Assembly: GCF_042680725.1 (NCBI RefSeq)
Contig: NZ_JBHUEK010000031.1
Location: 1 to 64,000, forward strand
Direction: 5' to 3'
Origin: Ferdinandcohnia salidurans
GTDB taxonomy: Bacteria > Bacillota > Bacilli > Bacillales > Bacillaceae_L
Length of the DNA: 64,000 nt
Each line of letters opens with the position of its first letter. Position 1 is the first letter of the stretch. Shown piece after piece: positions 1-7,962 of this stretch. Below the pieces are notes generated by a model. It had not been told where the DNA came from, ran no database searches, and saw only the letters and a program-made list of their open reading frames with translations. Both the position numbers and the translations under genes were made by a program.

Positions 1-19
1 TAAATATTGTAAATTAAAA

Positions 20-64
20 AAGACTGTAGGCAAACTCGAAATTTTTCGAGTTTGTCTACAGTCT
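20..64 (-). terminator. intrinsic terminator downstream of sspI
   Basis: Read on the minus strand, a long near-perfect hairpin (arms AGACTGTAG and CTACAGTCT around an inner CAAACTCGAAA/TTTCGAGTTTG stem) runs into a T-rich tract. A shorter GCCGATGA/TCATCGGC hairpin at about 68-90 lies between it and the sspI stop, so the gene has two terminator-like stems in a row. Confidence 0.8.
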
Positions 65-96
65 GAAGCCGATGAGTTATCATCGGCTTTTTCCAA

Positions 97-306
97 CTAC
101 TGCTTTAATCCTTGCTCTAAAGTTGTAAGCATTTCTTGCTTATCCTCTTGGCTTGCATTTTGCCAAATGACTTCAAACAAAACGCCTAAACCAGGAAGCA
201 TTTTTTCTTCGCCACTTTGGATAGCATCTACAATTGTATCTTCTAATTCAGCCTGAGAATTTCCTGTGACATTGTGCTTTACAGCATGTCTTAAGTTTAA
301 GTTCAT
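97..306 (-). CDS. sspI: small acid-soluble spore protein I
   Basis: A 69-residue protein with the layout of the SspI family of minor small acid-soluble spore proteins (B. subtilis SspI is about the same size): an N-terminal MNLNLRHAVKHNV segment and a C-terminal acidic helix. Such proteins are made late in the forespore and stored in the spore core; the exact role of SspI is not settled. The start has an AGGAAAGGTG ribosome binding site just upstream. A CATAGTA sequence at 341-347 (minus strand) resembles a SigG -10 element, though I could not fit a convincing -35. It is transcribed away from the methyltransferase gene, as in B. subtilis. Confidence 0.88.
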   Translation of the reverse strand: MNLNLRHAVKHNVTGNSQAELEDTIVDAIQSGEEKMLPGLGVLFEVIWQNASQEDKQEMLTTLEQGLKQ

Positions 307-427
307 TTACATGCACACCTTTCCTATGTAACTTTTTCTTTACTATGATTTACGTTATACCGTTTTATTATGTATCTTTGTTAGGATATAATGGGAAAAG
401 AATCAGCAAAAAGGAGCAATTGACAAG

Positions 428-1177
428 TTGAAACGAATCGAATCAAATAAAAATCCTCAAATAAAACAATGGAAAAAACTACATACGAAAAAAGAACGTG
501 ATAAATCAAGGACATTTATGATTGAAGGATTCCATTTAGTGGAAGAGGCAATGAAAAGTGATGTAGTCATCCAAGAATTGATTATAAGTGAAACAACTGA
601 CATCCCTTCAGGATGGAATGTAGATGATTTATCAATCACGATTGTAACGGAAAAAATCATGCAGGAAATAAGTGATACAGATACTTCTCAAGGAGTTGCT
701 GCCGTTTGTGAGCAATACTCGGTAAATGAAGGTGGAAAGTTCTCTAGACTCTTGTTAATAGATGCTGTACAGGATCCTGGTAACCTAGGGACGATGATTC
801 GAACTGCAGATGCAGCAGGAATTGATGCTGTCATTATTGGTGAAGGAAGCGTTGATGTCTATAACTCAAAGGTCATTCGTTCTACGCAAGGCTCCATATT
901 TCATATACCTATTATTAAAGAAAATCTTCACAACACTATTTTAAAGCTTAAACAAAATGGGATTAAAGTATATGGAACATCTTTAAAAAATGCAGTTGAT
1001 TATAAACAAGCGTCTGTTGGAAATCCATTTGCACTGATTGTTGGCAATGAAGGGAATGGAGTAGAACCTGACCTATTAGAGAAAACTGATCAAAATCTTT
1101 ATATCCCAATCTTCGGTAGGAGTGAATCATTAAACGTTGCAGTAGCAGCGGGGATATTGCTTTATCATTTACGGTAA
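428..1177 (+). CDS. ysgA: TrmH/SpoU-family RNA 2'-O-methyltransferase (YsgA-like)
   Basis: A 249-residue SPOUT-class methyltransferase. The N-terminal 90 residues form the substrate-binding part (FMIEGFHLVEEA near residue 30). The catalytic knot carries the family motifs: DPGNLGTMIRTADAAG at about 116-131, GNEGNGV near 205, and SESLNVAVAAG near 232, which together bind S-adenosylmethionine and the target RNA. The target is probably a ribose in rRNA, but the exact nucleotide cannot be read from sequence. Translation starts at TTG with AAGGAG eleven bases upstream. It lies between sspI and pheS, as in B. subtilis. Confidence 0.88.
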   Translation: MKRIESNKNPQIKQWKKLHTKKERDKSRTFMIEGFHLVEEAMKSDVVIQELIISETTDIPSGWNVDDLSITIVTEKIMQEISDTDTSQGVAAVCEQYSVNEGGKFSRLLLIDAVQDPGNLGTMIRTADAAGIDAVIIGEGSVDVYNSKVIRSTQGSIFHIPIIKENLHNTILKLKQNGIKVYGTSLKNAVDYKQASVGNPFALIVGNEGNGVEPDLLEKTDQNLYIPIFGRSESLNVAVAAGILLYHLR

Positions 1178-1193
1178 AGAGGGGGGAGTATAA

Positions 1194-1898
1194 ATAAACG
1201 ACTTTTTCGGAAGGTCCGTTATTGGAGACCCATTTCAGTGGTTATCTCTTTCACATGTTGTGATGTTAGGCTTATTGTTTGCATCAGGGATATTATTATT
1301 TATGTTTCGAACAAAACTCACAAAGAGAAAATCAGCAATCCGTTATTCCCTTGCTTTCTTTTTATTAGCTAGCGAACTATCGCTTTACATTTGGTATTTG
1401 AAAACGGGAGTATGGGATCCGGTAGATTCATTGCCATTTCAGCTATGCTCAATTTCATTGTTATTAAGTATCATCATGTTGTTAACTCGAAAGCTTTTTT
1501 TATTTGAGATTACGTATTTCTTAGGTATTGGCGGTGCTATGCAAGCAATGCTTACACCAGAACTTGCCTATGATTTTCCACATTATCGCTATTTTCATTT
1601 TTTTCTAGCACATATCGCGATCATACTAGCAAGTTTGTATATGATATGGTTTGAGAATTGTAGACCTACAATTAAATCTATTTGGAAGGCCTTTGCTGCT
1701 TTAAATGTTATTGCAATAGTTGTCTTTTTCATAAACAAAGCAACAGGTGGAAACTATATGTTTCTCGCACGAAAACCAATAAACCCAAGCCTAATCGATA
1801 TTCTGGGTCCGTACCCTTGGTATATTTTATCCTTGGAAATAGTCGCATTGTTCATGTTTATTATTCTATATCTCCCATTTATACGAAAAAAGAATTAA
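1194..1898 (+). CDS. YwaF/TIGR02206-type integral membrane protein, probable AUA start
   Basis: A polytopic membrane protein with about six hydrophobic segments and the family feature SLPFQLCSISLLL near the middle; function unknown. The first standard start in frame is GTG at 1260, but it has no ribosome binding site. The frame is open back to a stop at 1191-1193, and the extra residues (NDFFGRSVIGDPFQWLSLSH) look like the conserved N-terminus of this family. A strong GGGGGGAG site at 1181-1188 sits five bases before ATA at 1194, exactly where the family methionine is expected. I therefore place the start at ATA; this could be a true AUA initiation or an ATG-to-ATA change or sequencing error. 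With GTG 1260 the product is 212 residues, with ATA 234. Confidence 0.65.
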   Translation: MNDFFGRSVIGDPFQWLSLSHVVMLGLLFASGILLFMFRTKLTKRKSAIRYSLAFFLLASELSLYIWYLKTGVWDPVDSLPFQLCSISLLLSIIMLLTRKLFLFEITYFLGIGGAMQAMLTPELAYDFPHYRYFHFFLAHIAIILASLYMIWFENCRPTIKSIWKAFAALNVIAIVVFFINKATGGNYMFLARKPINPSLIDILGPYPWYILSLEIVALFMFIILYLPFIRKKN

Positions 1899-1910
1899 AA
1901 TGGGTTTGAT

Positions 1911-1939
1911 TTGCAACTCTAAGATACGTATAATATAAT
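1911..1939 (+). promoter_or_regulatory. SigA-type promoter of pheST
   Basis: TTGCAA, a 17-base spacer and TATAAT lie directly after the membrane-protein gene and just before the T-box leader. A second overlapping TATAAT begins at 1929 but has poor spacing. Confidence 0.65.
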
Positions 1940-1949
1940 CTATATGCTT

Positions 1950-2217
1950 TACATATAGCTAAAAACAGTGATAGAGACTAGTATCTTTCCACTCACTATT
2001 CAGGGAGAAAATGCCGTGACTGAAAGCATTTTTATAGAAGAAGAAAGTGAATTCACCTCTTGAGTTGGCACTTGGACCGTTTTGTCATTCAAAACGTAAA
2101 GGTGTACCGGCATTTGCCGTTATCGAAACTAAGTGAACAATTATTGTTTGATAATTGTTAACAAGGGTGGTACCGCGAATCTAAACCTCGTCCCTTTTTT
2201 GGGATTGAGGTTTTTTA
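1950..2217 (+). promoter_or_regulatory. T-box leader, Phe specifier (UUC)
   Basis: A tRNA-sensing T-box riboswitch controlling pheST. The conserved T-box sequence AACAAGGGTGGTACCGCG is at 2160-2177. In stem I the specifier loop reads GAA-TTC-A with TTC at 2052-2054, the codon for phenylalanine. A terminator (CCTCGTCCC/GGGATTGAGG followed by T6) at 2183-2217 is the alternative to the antiterminator. Uncharged tRNA-Phe would favour read-through. The specifier codon agrees with the downstream phenylalanyl-tRNA synthetase genes. Confidence 0.93.
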
Positions 2218-2228
2218 TTTTGTCTTAA

Positions 2229-2405
2229 TGTCTAGCTCCAGGCGCCATCGGCTCGAGGTCACAAGCCAATCACTTCGGAAGGCAAAAAGCGCCTTCTGTC
2301 AGTGCTCGTCTTGTGCTTGTCGCCCATGCCAGGACGGCTAGGATTCCAGCGTTATGCACAGGACGTGCATGCTTTTAGCTGGAATTGGGGCGCCTTGCGC
2401 TTTTC
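2229..2405 (+). repeat. TGTCTAGCTCCA-type Bacillaceae intergenic repeat
   Basis: A GC-richer stretch that begins TGTCTAGCTCCAGGCGCC and ends GGCGCCTTGCGCTTTT, a type of intergenic repeat I recognise from several Bacillaceae genomes. It lies between the T-box terminator and the pheS ribosome binding site. It keeps an open frame back to 2302, which can mislead start calling for pheS. A remnant of the same beginning (TTGTCTAGCT) is seen after pheT at about 5932. Confidence 0.6.
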
Positions 2406-2427
2406 TAAGAAAAAGGAGGAATTTTTA

Positions 2428-3462
2428 ATGCAAGAAAGATTACTTGAGCTGAAAGAAGAAGCTCTGGAAAAAGTAGAAGCTTCAACGAATCTTAAAGAAT
2501 TAAACGATATTCGTGTTGCGTATTTAGGAAAAAAAGGACCTATCACTGAAGTACTAAGAGGGATGGGCAAGCTTTCTGCTGAAGAGCGTCCAAAAATGGG
2601 TGCGCTTGTGAATGAAGTAAGAGAGCAAATCACTGAAAAATTAACTGCAAAACAGGAATTGCTCGAAAAAGAAGAAGTTGAAAAAAGACTCGCTTCTGAA
2701 ACAATCGATGTCACACTACCAGGAAGACCAATTAAGGTAGGAGGACCTCATCCACTTACAAAGGTAATTGAAGAAATTGAAGATCTTTTCCTCGGTATGG
2801 GTTATTCCATTGCGGAAGGGCCAGAAGTCGAGAAAGATTATTACAATTTTGAGGCTTTAAATTTACCAAAGGACCACCCAGCAAGGGACATGCAGGATTC
2901 ATTTTATATCACTGAGGATATTCTTCTTCGTACTCAAACATCTCCTGTTCAAGCAAGAACAATGGAAAAGCATGAAGGAAAAGGACCTGTAAAAATCATC
3001 TGTCCTGGTAAAGTATATCGTCGTGACAATGATGATGCGACACATTCCCATCAATTCACACAAATTGAAGGATTGGTTGTTGATGAAAACATTCGTATGA
3101 GTGACCTTAAAGGTACTTTAAATACGTTTGCAAAGAAAATGTTTGGAGAAGATCGTGAAATCCGTCTGCGTCCAAGCTTCTTCCCATTCACTGAGCCTTC
3201 AGTAGAGATGGACATCTCATGCTTTAAATGTGGTGGAGATGGCTGTAATGTTTGTAAGAAAACAGGCTGGATTGAAATTTTAGGTGCAGGTATGGTTCAT
3301 CCAAATGTACTTGAAATGTCTGGATTTGATTCAAAGAAATATACAGGCTTTGCGTTCGGAATGGGCCCAGAGCGTATTGCAATGTTAAAGTATGGAATTG
3401 ATGATATTCGTCATTTATATACAAATGATAATCGTTTCATCAAACAATTTAATCGGGCTTAA
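2428..3462 (+). CDS. pheS: phenylalanyl-tRNA synthetase alpha subunit
   Basis: The catalytic alpha chain of the alpha2-beta2 enzyme that charges tRNA-Phe. At 344 residues it matches the family length. The first 85 residues form the tRNA-binding coiled coil. Class II motif 2 is seen as VYRRDNDDATHSHQFTQIEG and motif 3 as GFAFGMGPERIAMLKYGID near residues 308-326. The FKCGGDGCNVCKKTGW stretch is the usual cysteine-bearing insertion of PheS. ATG at 2428 is chosen because AAAAGGAGGA precedes it at the right distance; the frame extends further upstream through repeat sequence, which is not coding. The pheT start follows 15 bases after the stop. Confidence 0.97.
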   Translation: MQERLLELKEEALEKVEASTNLKELNDIRVAYLGKKGPITEVLRGMGKLSAEERPKMGALVNEVREQITEKLTAKQELLEKEEVEKRLASETIDVTLPGRPIKVGGPHPLTKVIEEIEDLFLGMGYSIAEGPEVEKDYYNFEALNLPKDHPARDMQDSFYITEDILLRTQTSPVQARTMEKHEGKGPVKIICPGKVYRRDNDDATHSHQFTQIEGLVVDENIRMSDLKGTLNTFAKKMFGEDREIRLRPSFFPFTEPSVEMDISCFKCGGDGCNVCKKTGWIEILGAGMVHPNVLEMSGFDSKKYTGFAFGMGPERIAMLKYGIDDIRHLYTNDNRFIKQFNRA

Positions 3463-3476
3463 GGAGGGAGAAAAAC

Positions 3477-5891
3477 ATGTTTGTTTCATATAAATGGTTA
3501 CAAGAATACGTTGACTTATCAGGTGTAACTGCTGAAGAATTAGCAGAGAAAATCACTCGAAGCGGAATTGAAGTTGAAGGTGTCGATCATTTAGGGGAAG
3601 GCATTAGTGGGATTGTTGTCGGTCATGTTTTAGAATGTGAGCAGCATCCAAATGCTGATAAATTAAATAAATGTCAAGTCGATTTAGGTGAAGGTGAACC
3701 TGTTCAAATTATTTGTGGTGCACCTAACGTTGCCAAAGGACAAAAGGTGGTCGTGGCAAAGGTAGGAGCTGTACTTCCAGGTAATTTCAAAATCAAAAAG
3801 GCAAAGCTTCGTGGTGAAGAATCAAATGGCATGATTTGTTCTCTACAAGAGCTTGGAATTGAATCAAAGCTCGTTTCAAAGGAATATTCAGAAGGCATCT
3901 TTGTCTTCCCACATGATGTTGAGCCAGGAGCGGACGCGATTGCCCAACTAAATCTTGATGACAAAGTTCTTGAATTAGGACTAACACCTAATCGTGCTGA
4001 TGCTATGAGCATGATGGGGGTTGCTTATGAAGTTGCAGCTATTCTTGGAAAAGAAGTTAAACTTCCACAACCAAAAGTAACAACTTCAGAGGAAAAAGCG
4101 GAAGACTATATTTCAATTTCAGTTGAAGCAAAGGAAGATAATCCATTATATGTGGCGCGAGTTGTAAAGAACGTTAAAATCGGTCCATCACCATTGTGGC
4201 TTCAAACACGCCTGATGGCAGAAGGAATTCGACCGCACAATAATGTAGTTGATATTACAAATTATATTTTATTAGAATATGGTCAACCTTTACACGCGTT
4301 TGATTATGACCGTCTTGGTTCTAAGGAAATTCTTGTAAGACGTGCGAATAACGGTGAAAAGATTTCAACATTAGACGATGTAGAGCGTACATTAACTAAC
4401 GAACACCTTGTCATTACAAATGGTACGGTGCCAGTTGCCCTTGCTGGTGTAATGGGTGGCGCGAATTCTGAAGTTAAAAATGACACAACAACGGTATTAA
4501 TTGAGTCTGCTTATTTTACAGGAAGTACAATCCGTAAGTCTTCTAAGGATCACGGATTACGCAGTGAGGCAAGTGCTCGCTATGAAAAAGGAATTGACCC
4601 AAATCGTACTCGTGCAGCAGCCGACCGTGCTGCTGAGCTAATGGCTGAGCTTGCTGGCGGTGTGATTCTTGATGGTGTTGTAGCAGTTGACACTCTCGAT
4701 ATTCAACCTGTAAATGTATCTGTTTCACTTGAGAGAATTAATAAAGTATTAGGAACTGAAATAACAAAAGAAAAAGTAGAAGAGATTTTTACAAACCTAC
4801 AATTCTCATTTACTGTGGATAATAATACGTTCCATGTCACTGTACCAACTCGCAGACCTGACATTACAATTGAAGAAGATTTAATCGAAGAAGTTGCGCG
4901 GTTATACGGTTATGATGAACTTCCAACAACACTTCCAATTGGCGAATCAAATCCTGGTAGATTAACGGATTACCAAGCAAAACGTCGTTTAGTTAGAAGA
5001 TATTTAGAAGGTGTAGGCTTATATCAAAGCACCACATATTCACTTACAAGTGCTGAAAAAGTGACTAAATACGCACTTGAACAAAGTGAACCAATTCGTT
5101 TGGCGATGCCAATGAGTGAAGAAAGAAGTCTGTTAAGATTAAGTCTTCTTCCGCATTTATTAGAGGTTGTTTCACATAACCTAGCTCGCCAAATTGACAG
5201 TGTAGCTACGTATGAAACTGGTGCAGTCTTCATTACTAGACCAAATCAAGAACTACCTGATGAAAAAGAACATCTTGCGATTGCTCTTACAGGTTCATGG
5301 TTATCACCAACATGGCAGGGTGAGAAAAAAGTAGTTGACTTCTATGTGGTTAAAGGTATTGTAGAAGGTCTATTTGAAAAGCTAGGTCTTGGAAATAGAA
5401 CTTCATTCCTTCAAGCAAGAGTTGAAGATATGCATCCTGGTCGGACTGCTTCTGTGTTGTTAGATAACAAAGAAATTGGATTTATTGGTCAAATTCATCC
5501 GAACGTCCAAAAAGACTTAGATTTAACACCGACTTATGTGGTTGAATTATCATTAAAGGATGTCTTAGAAGCAGATGTGGAAGAAATACTGTATCAGCCA
5601 ATTCCAAGATTCCCTTCAATGACTCGTGACATCGCACTTGTTGTAGACACCTCAGTGGCTGCAGGTGATATGAAGCAGGTCATTATTGAAGCGGGTGGAA
5701 AGTTACTCCGCGATGTAACGATCTTTGACCTATATGAAGGAGAGCGTATGGAGCCTGGTAAAAAATCAGTTGCATACTCGATTAAATACTTCGATCCAGA
5801 ACGTACTTTAACAGAGGAAGAAGTAACAAAAGCACATGAAAAAGTACTAAAGGCAGTTGCAGAGAAATTTGATGCAACATTGCGTTCATAA
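3477..5891 (+). CDS. pheT: phenylalanyl-tRNA synthetase beta subunit
   Basis: The 804-residue beta chain, of standard length. Its modules are in the usual order: an EMAP-II-like tRNA-binding domain at about 40-150 (GVVVGHV, HPNADKLNKCQVD), the B3/B4 editing domain in the 200-400 range, the B5 domain, a catalytic-like core, and a C-terminal FDX-ACB anticodon-binding domain (PRFPSMTRDIALVVD to the end). The ribosome binding site AAGGAGGGAG precedes the ATG. It is cotranscribed with pheS under the Phe T-box. Confidence 0.97.
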   Translation: MFVSYKWLQEYVDLSGVTAEELAEKITRSGIEVEGVDHLGEGISGIVVGHVLECEQHPNADKLNKCQVDLGEGEPVQIICGAPNVAKGQKVVVAKVGAVLPGNFKIKKAKLRGEESNGMICSLQELGIESKLVSKEYSEGIFVFPHDVEPGADAIAQLNLDDKVLELGLTPNRADAMSMMGVAYEVAAILGKEVKLPQPKVTTSEEKAEDYISISVEAKEDNPLYVARVVKNVKIGPSPLWLQTRLMAEGIRPHNNVVDITNYILLEYGQPLHAFDYDRLGSKEILVRRANNGEKISTLDDVERTLTNEHLVITNGTVPVALAGVMGGANSEVKNDTTTVLIESAYFTGSTIRKSSKDHGLRSEASARYEKGIDPNRTRAAADRAAELMAELAGGVILDGVVAVDTLDIQPVNVSVSLERINKVLGTEITKEKVEEIFTNLQFSFTVDNNTFHVTVPTRRPDITIEEDLIEEVARLYGYDELPTTLPIGESNPGRLTDYQAKRRLVRRYLEGVGLYQSTTYSLTSAEKVTKYALEQSEPIRLAMPMSEERSLLRLSLLPHLLEVVSHNLARQIDSVATYETGAVFITRPNQELPDEKEHLAIALTGSWLSPTWQGEKKVVDFYVVKGIVEGLFEKLGLGNRTSFLQARVEDMHPGRTASVLLDNKEIGFIGQIHPNVQKDLDLTPTYVVELSLKDVLEADVEEILYQPIPRFPSMTRDIALVVDTSVAAGDMKQVIIEAGGKLLRDVTIFDLYEGERMEPGKKSVAYSIKYFDPERTLTEEEVTKAHEKVLKAVAEKFDATLRS

Positions 5892-5929
5892 AAAAATGGA
5901 GTGGGTATTGTATCCCACTCCATTTTTAA
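5890..5929. terminator. bidirectional terminator between pheT and rnhC
   Basis: A hairpin with arms AAAAATGGAGTGGG and CCCACTCCATTTTT, flanked by A-runs and T-runs, overlaps the pheT stop and can serve both convergent genes. Confidence 0.85.
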
Positions 5930-5943
5930 ATTGTCTAGCTCTC

Positions 5944-6879
5944 TTATATCCCAGCTATTTTCTTTGCTTTTCCTGTGTTTGCAAAGTGTAGTTTGGTATA
6001 CGTGCGCAGTGCACCTATACCTTGCTTTTTTATTAGCTTAGCTGCAACCACATCAACCTGAGCACTGGCCCCTTTTTTTAACTCCAAACCGCATTTCTCA
6101 CTTAATTTGTCAAATTCTTTTACGAATGCATAACGAGCGATAATTGAAGCGGCAGCGACTGATAGGTGGACGCCCTCAGCTTTTGTACTGAAATAAACCT
6201 TATCCTTAATTATTTCCTTTTGACCAGAAAGATGTCTGAAATACACGTCAGGAACAGCGAACTGATCGATTAAAATACCATCCGGTGTGGAGGGTGCAAT
6301 TTTTTTCAAGACATGACCGATTGCTTGGTTATGTAATAATGCCTTCATCTTTCCTTGAGTCATCCCTTTTGCTTGGAGTTCATTGTATTTTTCATTATGT
6401 AAAATTAACAGACTATATGGGATGACATGAATAATGGATTCGGCAATCTCACATATTTGTTTGTCGTTTAAATCCTTTGAATCTTTAACCCCAAGTTCCT
6501 TCAATAGCTCGAACTTATCATTGGAAACATATGCAGCAACGACCGTCATTGGTCCAAAGTAGTCACCCGTCCCAACTTCATCTGAACCAACCATTGATAA
6601 TGTTCTAATATTGGCAGGCAATCCACTGTTTTTTGCAACTGGTTTCTTAGATGTAGTCGTCTTAGTGGACGTAACAGAGCTACCCCATTTTGCAGCTTCG
6701 CTTCCAGCGCTATTACCTTGAAACAATACTTTCCCAGATTTATAAGCAGTAATTGTACAGCTAGGGAGTTTGGCGACAAATAATCCACCCTGTGGGACCT
6801 TATCTTGCAATTGACTTTTATAATGCGTCTTCATTTTTTCTATTGTTTCGAGGGTGCATTTTAATACAGTATTAGACAA
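5944..6879 (-). CDS. rnhC: ribonuclease HIII
   Basis: Removes RNA from RNA-DNA hybrids. A 311-residue RNase HIII: an N-terminal TBP-like substrate-binding domain (residues 1-80, with PSCTITAYKSGKVLFQG) followed by the RNase HII/HIII catalytic domain, whose GSDEVGTGDYFGPM motif bears the first acidic residues. Further conserved parts are GVKDSKDLND and AAASIIARY. An ATG nine bases upstream is possible, but it is almost fused to the AGGAG site; the TTG at 6879 has proper spacing and gives an N-terminus like that of B. subtilis RnhC. It is divergent from zapA, as in B. subtilis. Confidence 0.93.
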   Translation of the reverse strand: MSNTVLKCTLETIEKMKTHYKSQLQDKVPQGGLFVAKLPSCTITAYKSGKVLFQGNSAGSEAAKWGSSVTSTKTTTSKKPVAKNSGLPANIRTLSMVGSDEVGTGDYFGPMTVVAAYVSNDKFELLKELGVKDSKDLNDKQICEIAESIIHVIPYSLLILHNEKYNELQAKGMTQGKMKALLHNQAIGHVLKKIAPSTPDGILIDQFAVPDVYFRHLSGQKEIIKDKVYFSTKAEGVHLSVAAASIIARYAFVKEFDKLSEKCGLELKKGASAQVDVVAAKLIKKQGIGALRTYTKLHFANTGKAKKIAGI

Positions 6880-7011
6880 AAATAACATCTCCTACTATTT
6901 ATGGATAAAATTCTACATAATCTATCATAACGTTTGTTGAGATTTCTTTCCATAAATATCACGTTCATGGTATTATTATTTGTAGGATTGACTAGAATGG
7001 AGGCCAAATAC

Positions 7012-7281
7012 TTGTCACAGCCACAAAAAACAAGAACCACTGTAGATATATATGGACAGCAATACTCAATTATCGGGTCTGAGAGCACAAGTCATATTCG
7101 CCTTGTGGCCTCAATTGTCGATGATAAAATGAGAGAAATTAGCGGAAAAAACCCGACACTAGATATTAATAAACTGGCAGTATTAACAGCAGTTAATATT
7201 GTTCATGATCATCTAAAGCTAAAAGAAGACTATGAAAACCTTGAAAAACTTTTAGAACAAGCAAAAAATGAAAAGGATTGA
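7012..7281 (+). CDS. zapA: cell division protein ZapA
   Basis: An 89-residue FtsZ-ring-associated protein that promotes FtsZ bundling at midcell. An N-terminal globular part (TTVDIYGQQYSIIG) is followed by a C-terminal coiled coil rich in K, E and L. The start is the TTG at 7012, preceded by TGGAGG eight bases away; the open frame upstream is intergenic. The cvpA gene begins six bases after its stop. Confidence 0.9.
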   Translation: MSQPQKTRTTVDIYGQQYSIIGSESTSHIRLVASIVDDKMREISGKNPTLDINKLAVLTAVNIVHDHLKLKEDYENLEKLLEQAKNEKD

Positions 7282-7287
7282 AGTGAT

Positions 7288-7815
7288 ATGTTCGATTTAG
7301 TTTTGATTATCATCCTCTTAATGGGATTCTTAGTTGGTTTAAGAAGAGGTTTTATCCTTCAAATCGTTCATCTTACTGGTTTTATTGTTGCATTTATCGT
7401 CGCGTATCTCTATTATGATGAACTTATGCCAAAATTAGTATTATGGATTCCATATCCAACATTCGGTGACGCCGAAACAATGAAGTTTTTATTTGAAAGT
7501 ACAAATTTAGAAACGTCTTATTACCGTGCTATAGCTTTTGCCATTATCTTCTTTGCTACAAAGTTCCTATGGCAGATCATAGGATCGATGTTAGATTTCC
7601 TTGCAAATCTACCAATTTTAAAACAAATTAATGGGTGGGCTGGAGGCCTACTAGGATTTGTTGAAGTATACCTAATTGTTTTTATTGTGCTTTATATCGG
7701 AGCTTTACTACCAGTTGAAATGGTTCAGTCTAATCTCAATGATTCATTTATGGCGAAAATGATTGTACAACATACACCATTCTTCACTGGGAAAATTAAG
7801 GACATGTGGATTTGA
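7288..7815 (+). CDS. yshB: CvpA family membrane protein (YshB)
   Basis: A 175-residue protein with four hydrophobic segments and the CvpA/YshB layout: an N-terminal LVGLRRGFILQIVHLTG, a central loop and a GWAGGLLGFVE segment. In E. coli the family is linked to colicin V production; in Bacillus its role is not defined. It probably shares a message with zapA. Confidence 0.85.
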   Translation: MFDLVLIIILLMGFLVGLRRGFILQIVHLTGFIVAFIVAYLYYDELMPKLVLWIPYPTFGDAETMKFLFESTNLETSYYRAIAFAIIFFATKFLWQIIGSMLDFLANLPILKQINGWAGGLLGFVEVYLIVFIVLYIGALLPVEMVQSNLNDSFMAKMIVQHTPFFTGKIKDMWI

Positions 7816-7831
7816 CAAGTATTTAGTAACT

Positions 7832-7864
7832 GACTCCTCTATTAAGTTAGAGGAGTTTTTTTTG
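7832..7864 (+). terminator. terminator after zapA-yshB
   Basis: GACTCCTCT and AGAGGAGT arms are followed by eight T residues. Confidence 0.85.
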
Positions 7865-7880
7865 TCAAAAATGAAAAAGC

Positions 7881-7923
7881 TGATACATTAAGTGACTTTT
7901 TCGCAAAAAATCTGTATCATTTT
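7881..7923 (+). terminator. second hairpin before polX
   Basis: TGATACA and TGTATCA arms enclose an inner CTTTTT/AAAAAA stem and are followed by TTTT. It may back up the preceding terminator or mark the start of the polX leader. Confidence 0.45.
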
Positions 7924-7962
7924 GGATAGTTAATCGTATGGAATGATAGGTAGGTGCTAACA

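Noticed and set aside
1682..1909. 75-codon ORF inside the YwaF-like gene
   Set aside because: It overlaps the conserved membrane-protein frame completely and has no family resemblance.
2302..2427. N-terminal extension of pheS
   Set aside because: The open frame passes through a repeat element, has no ribosome binding site, and the family N-terminus begins at 2428.
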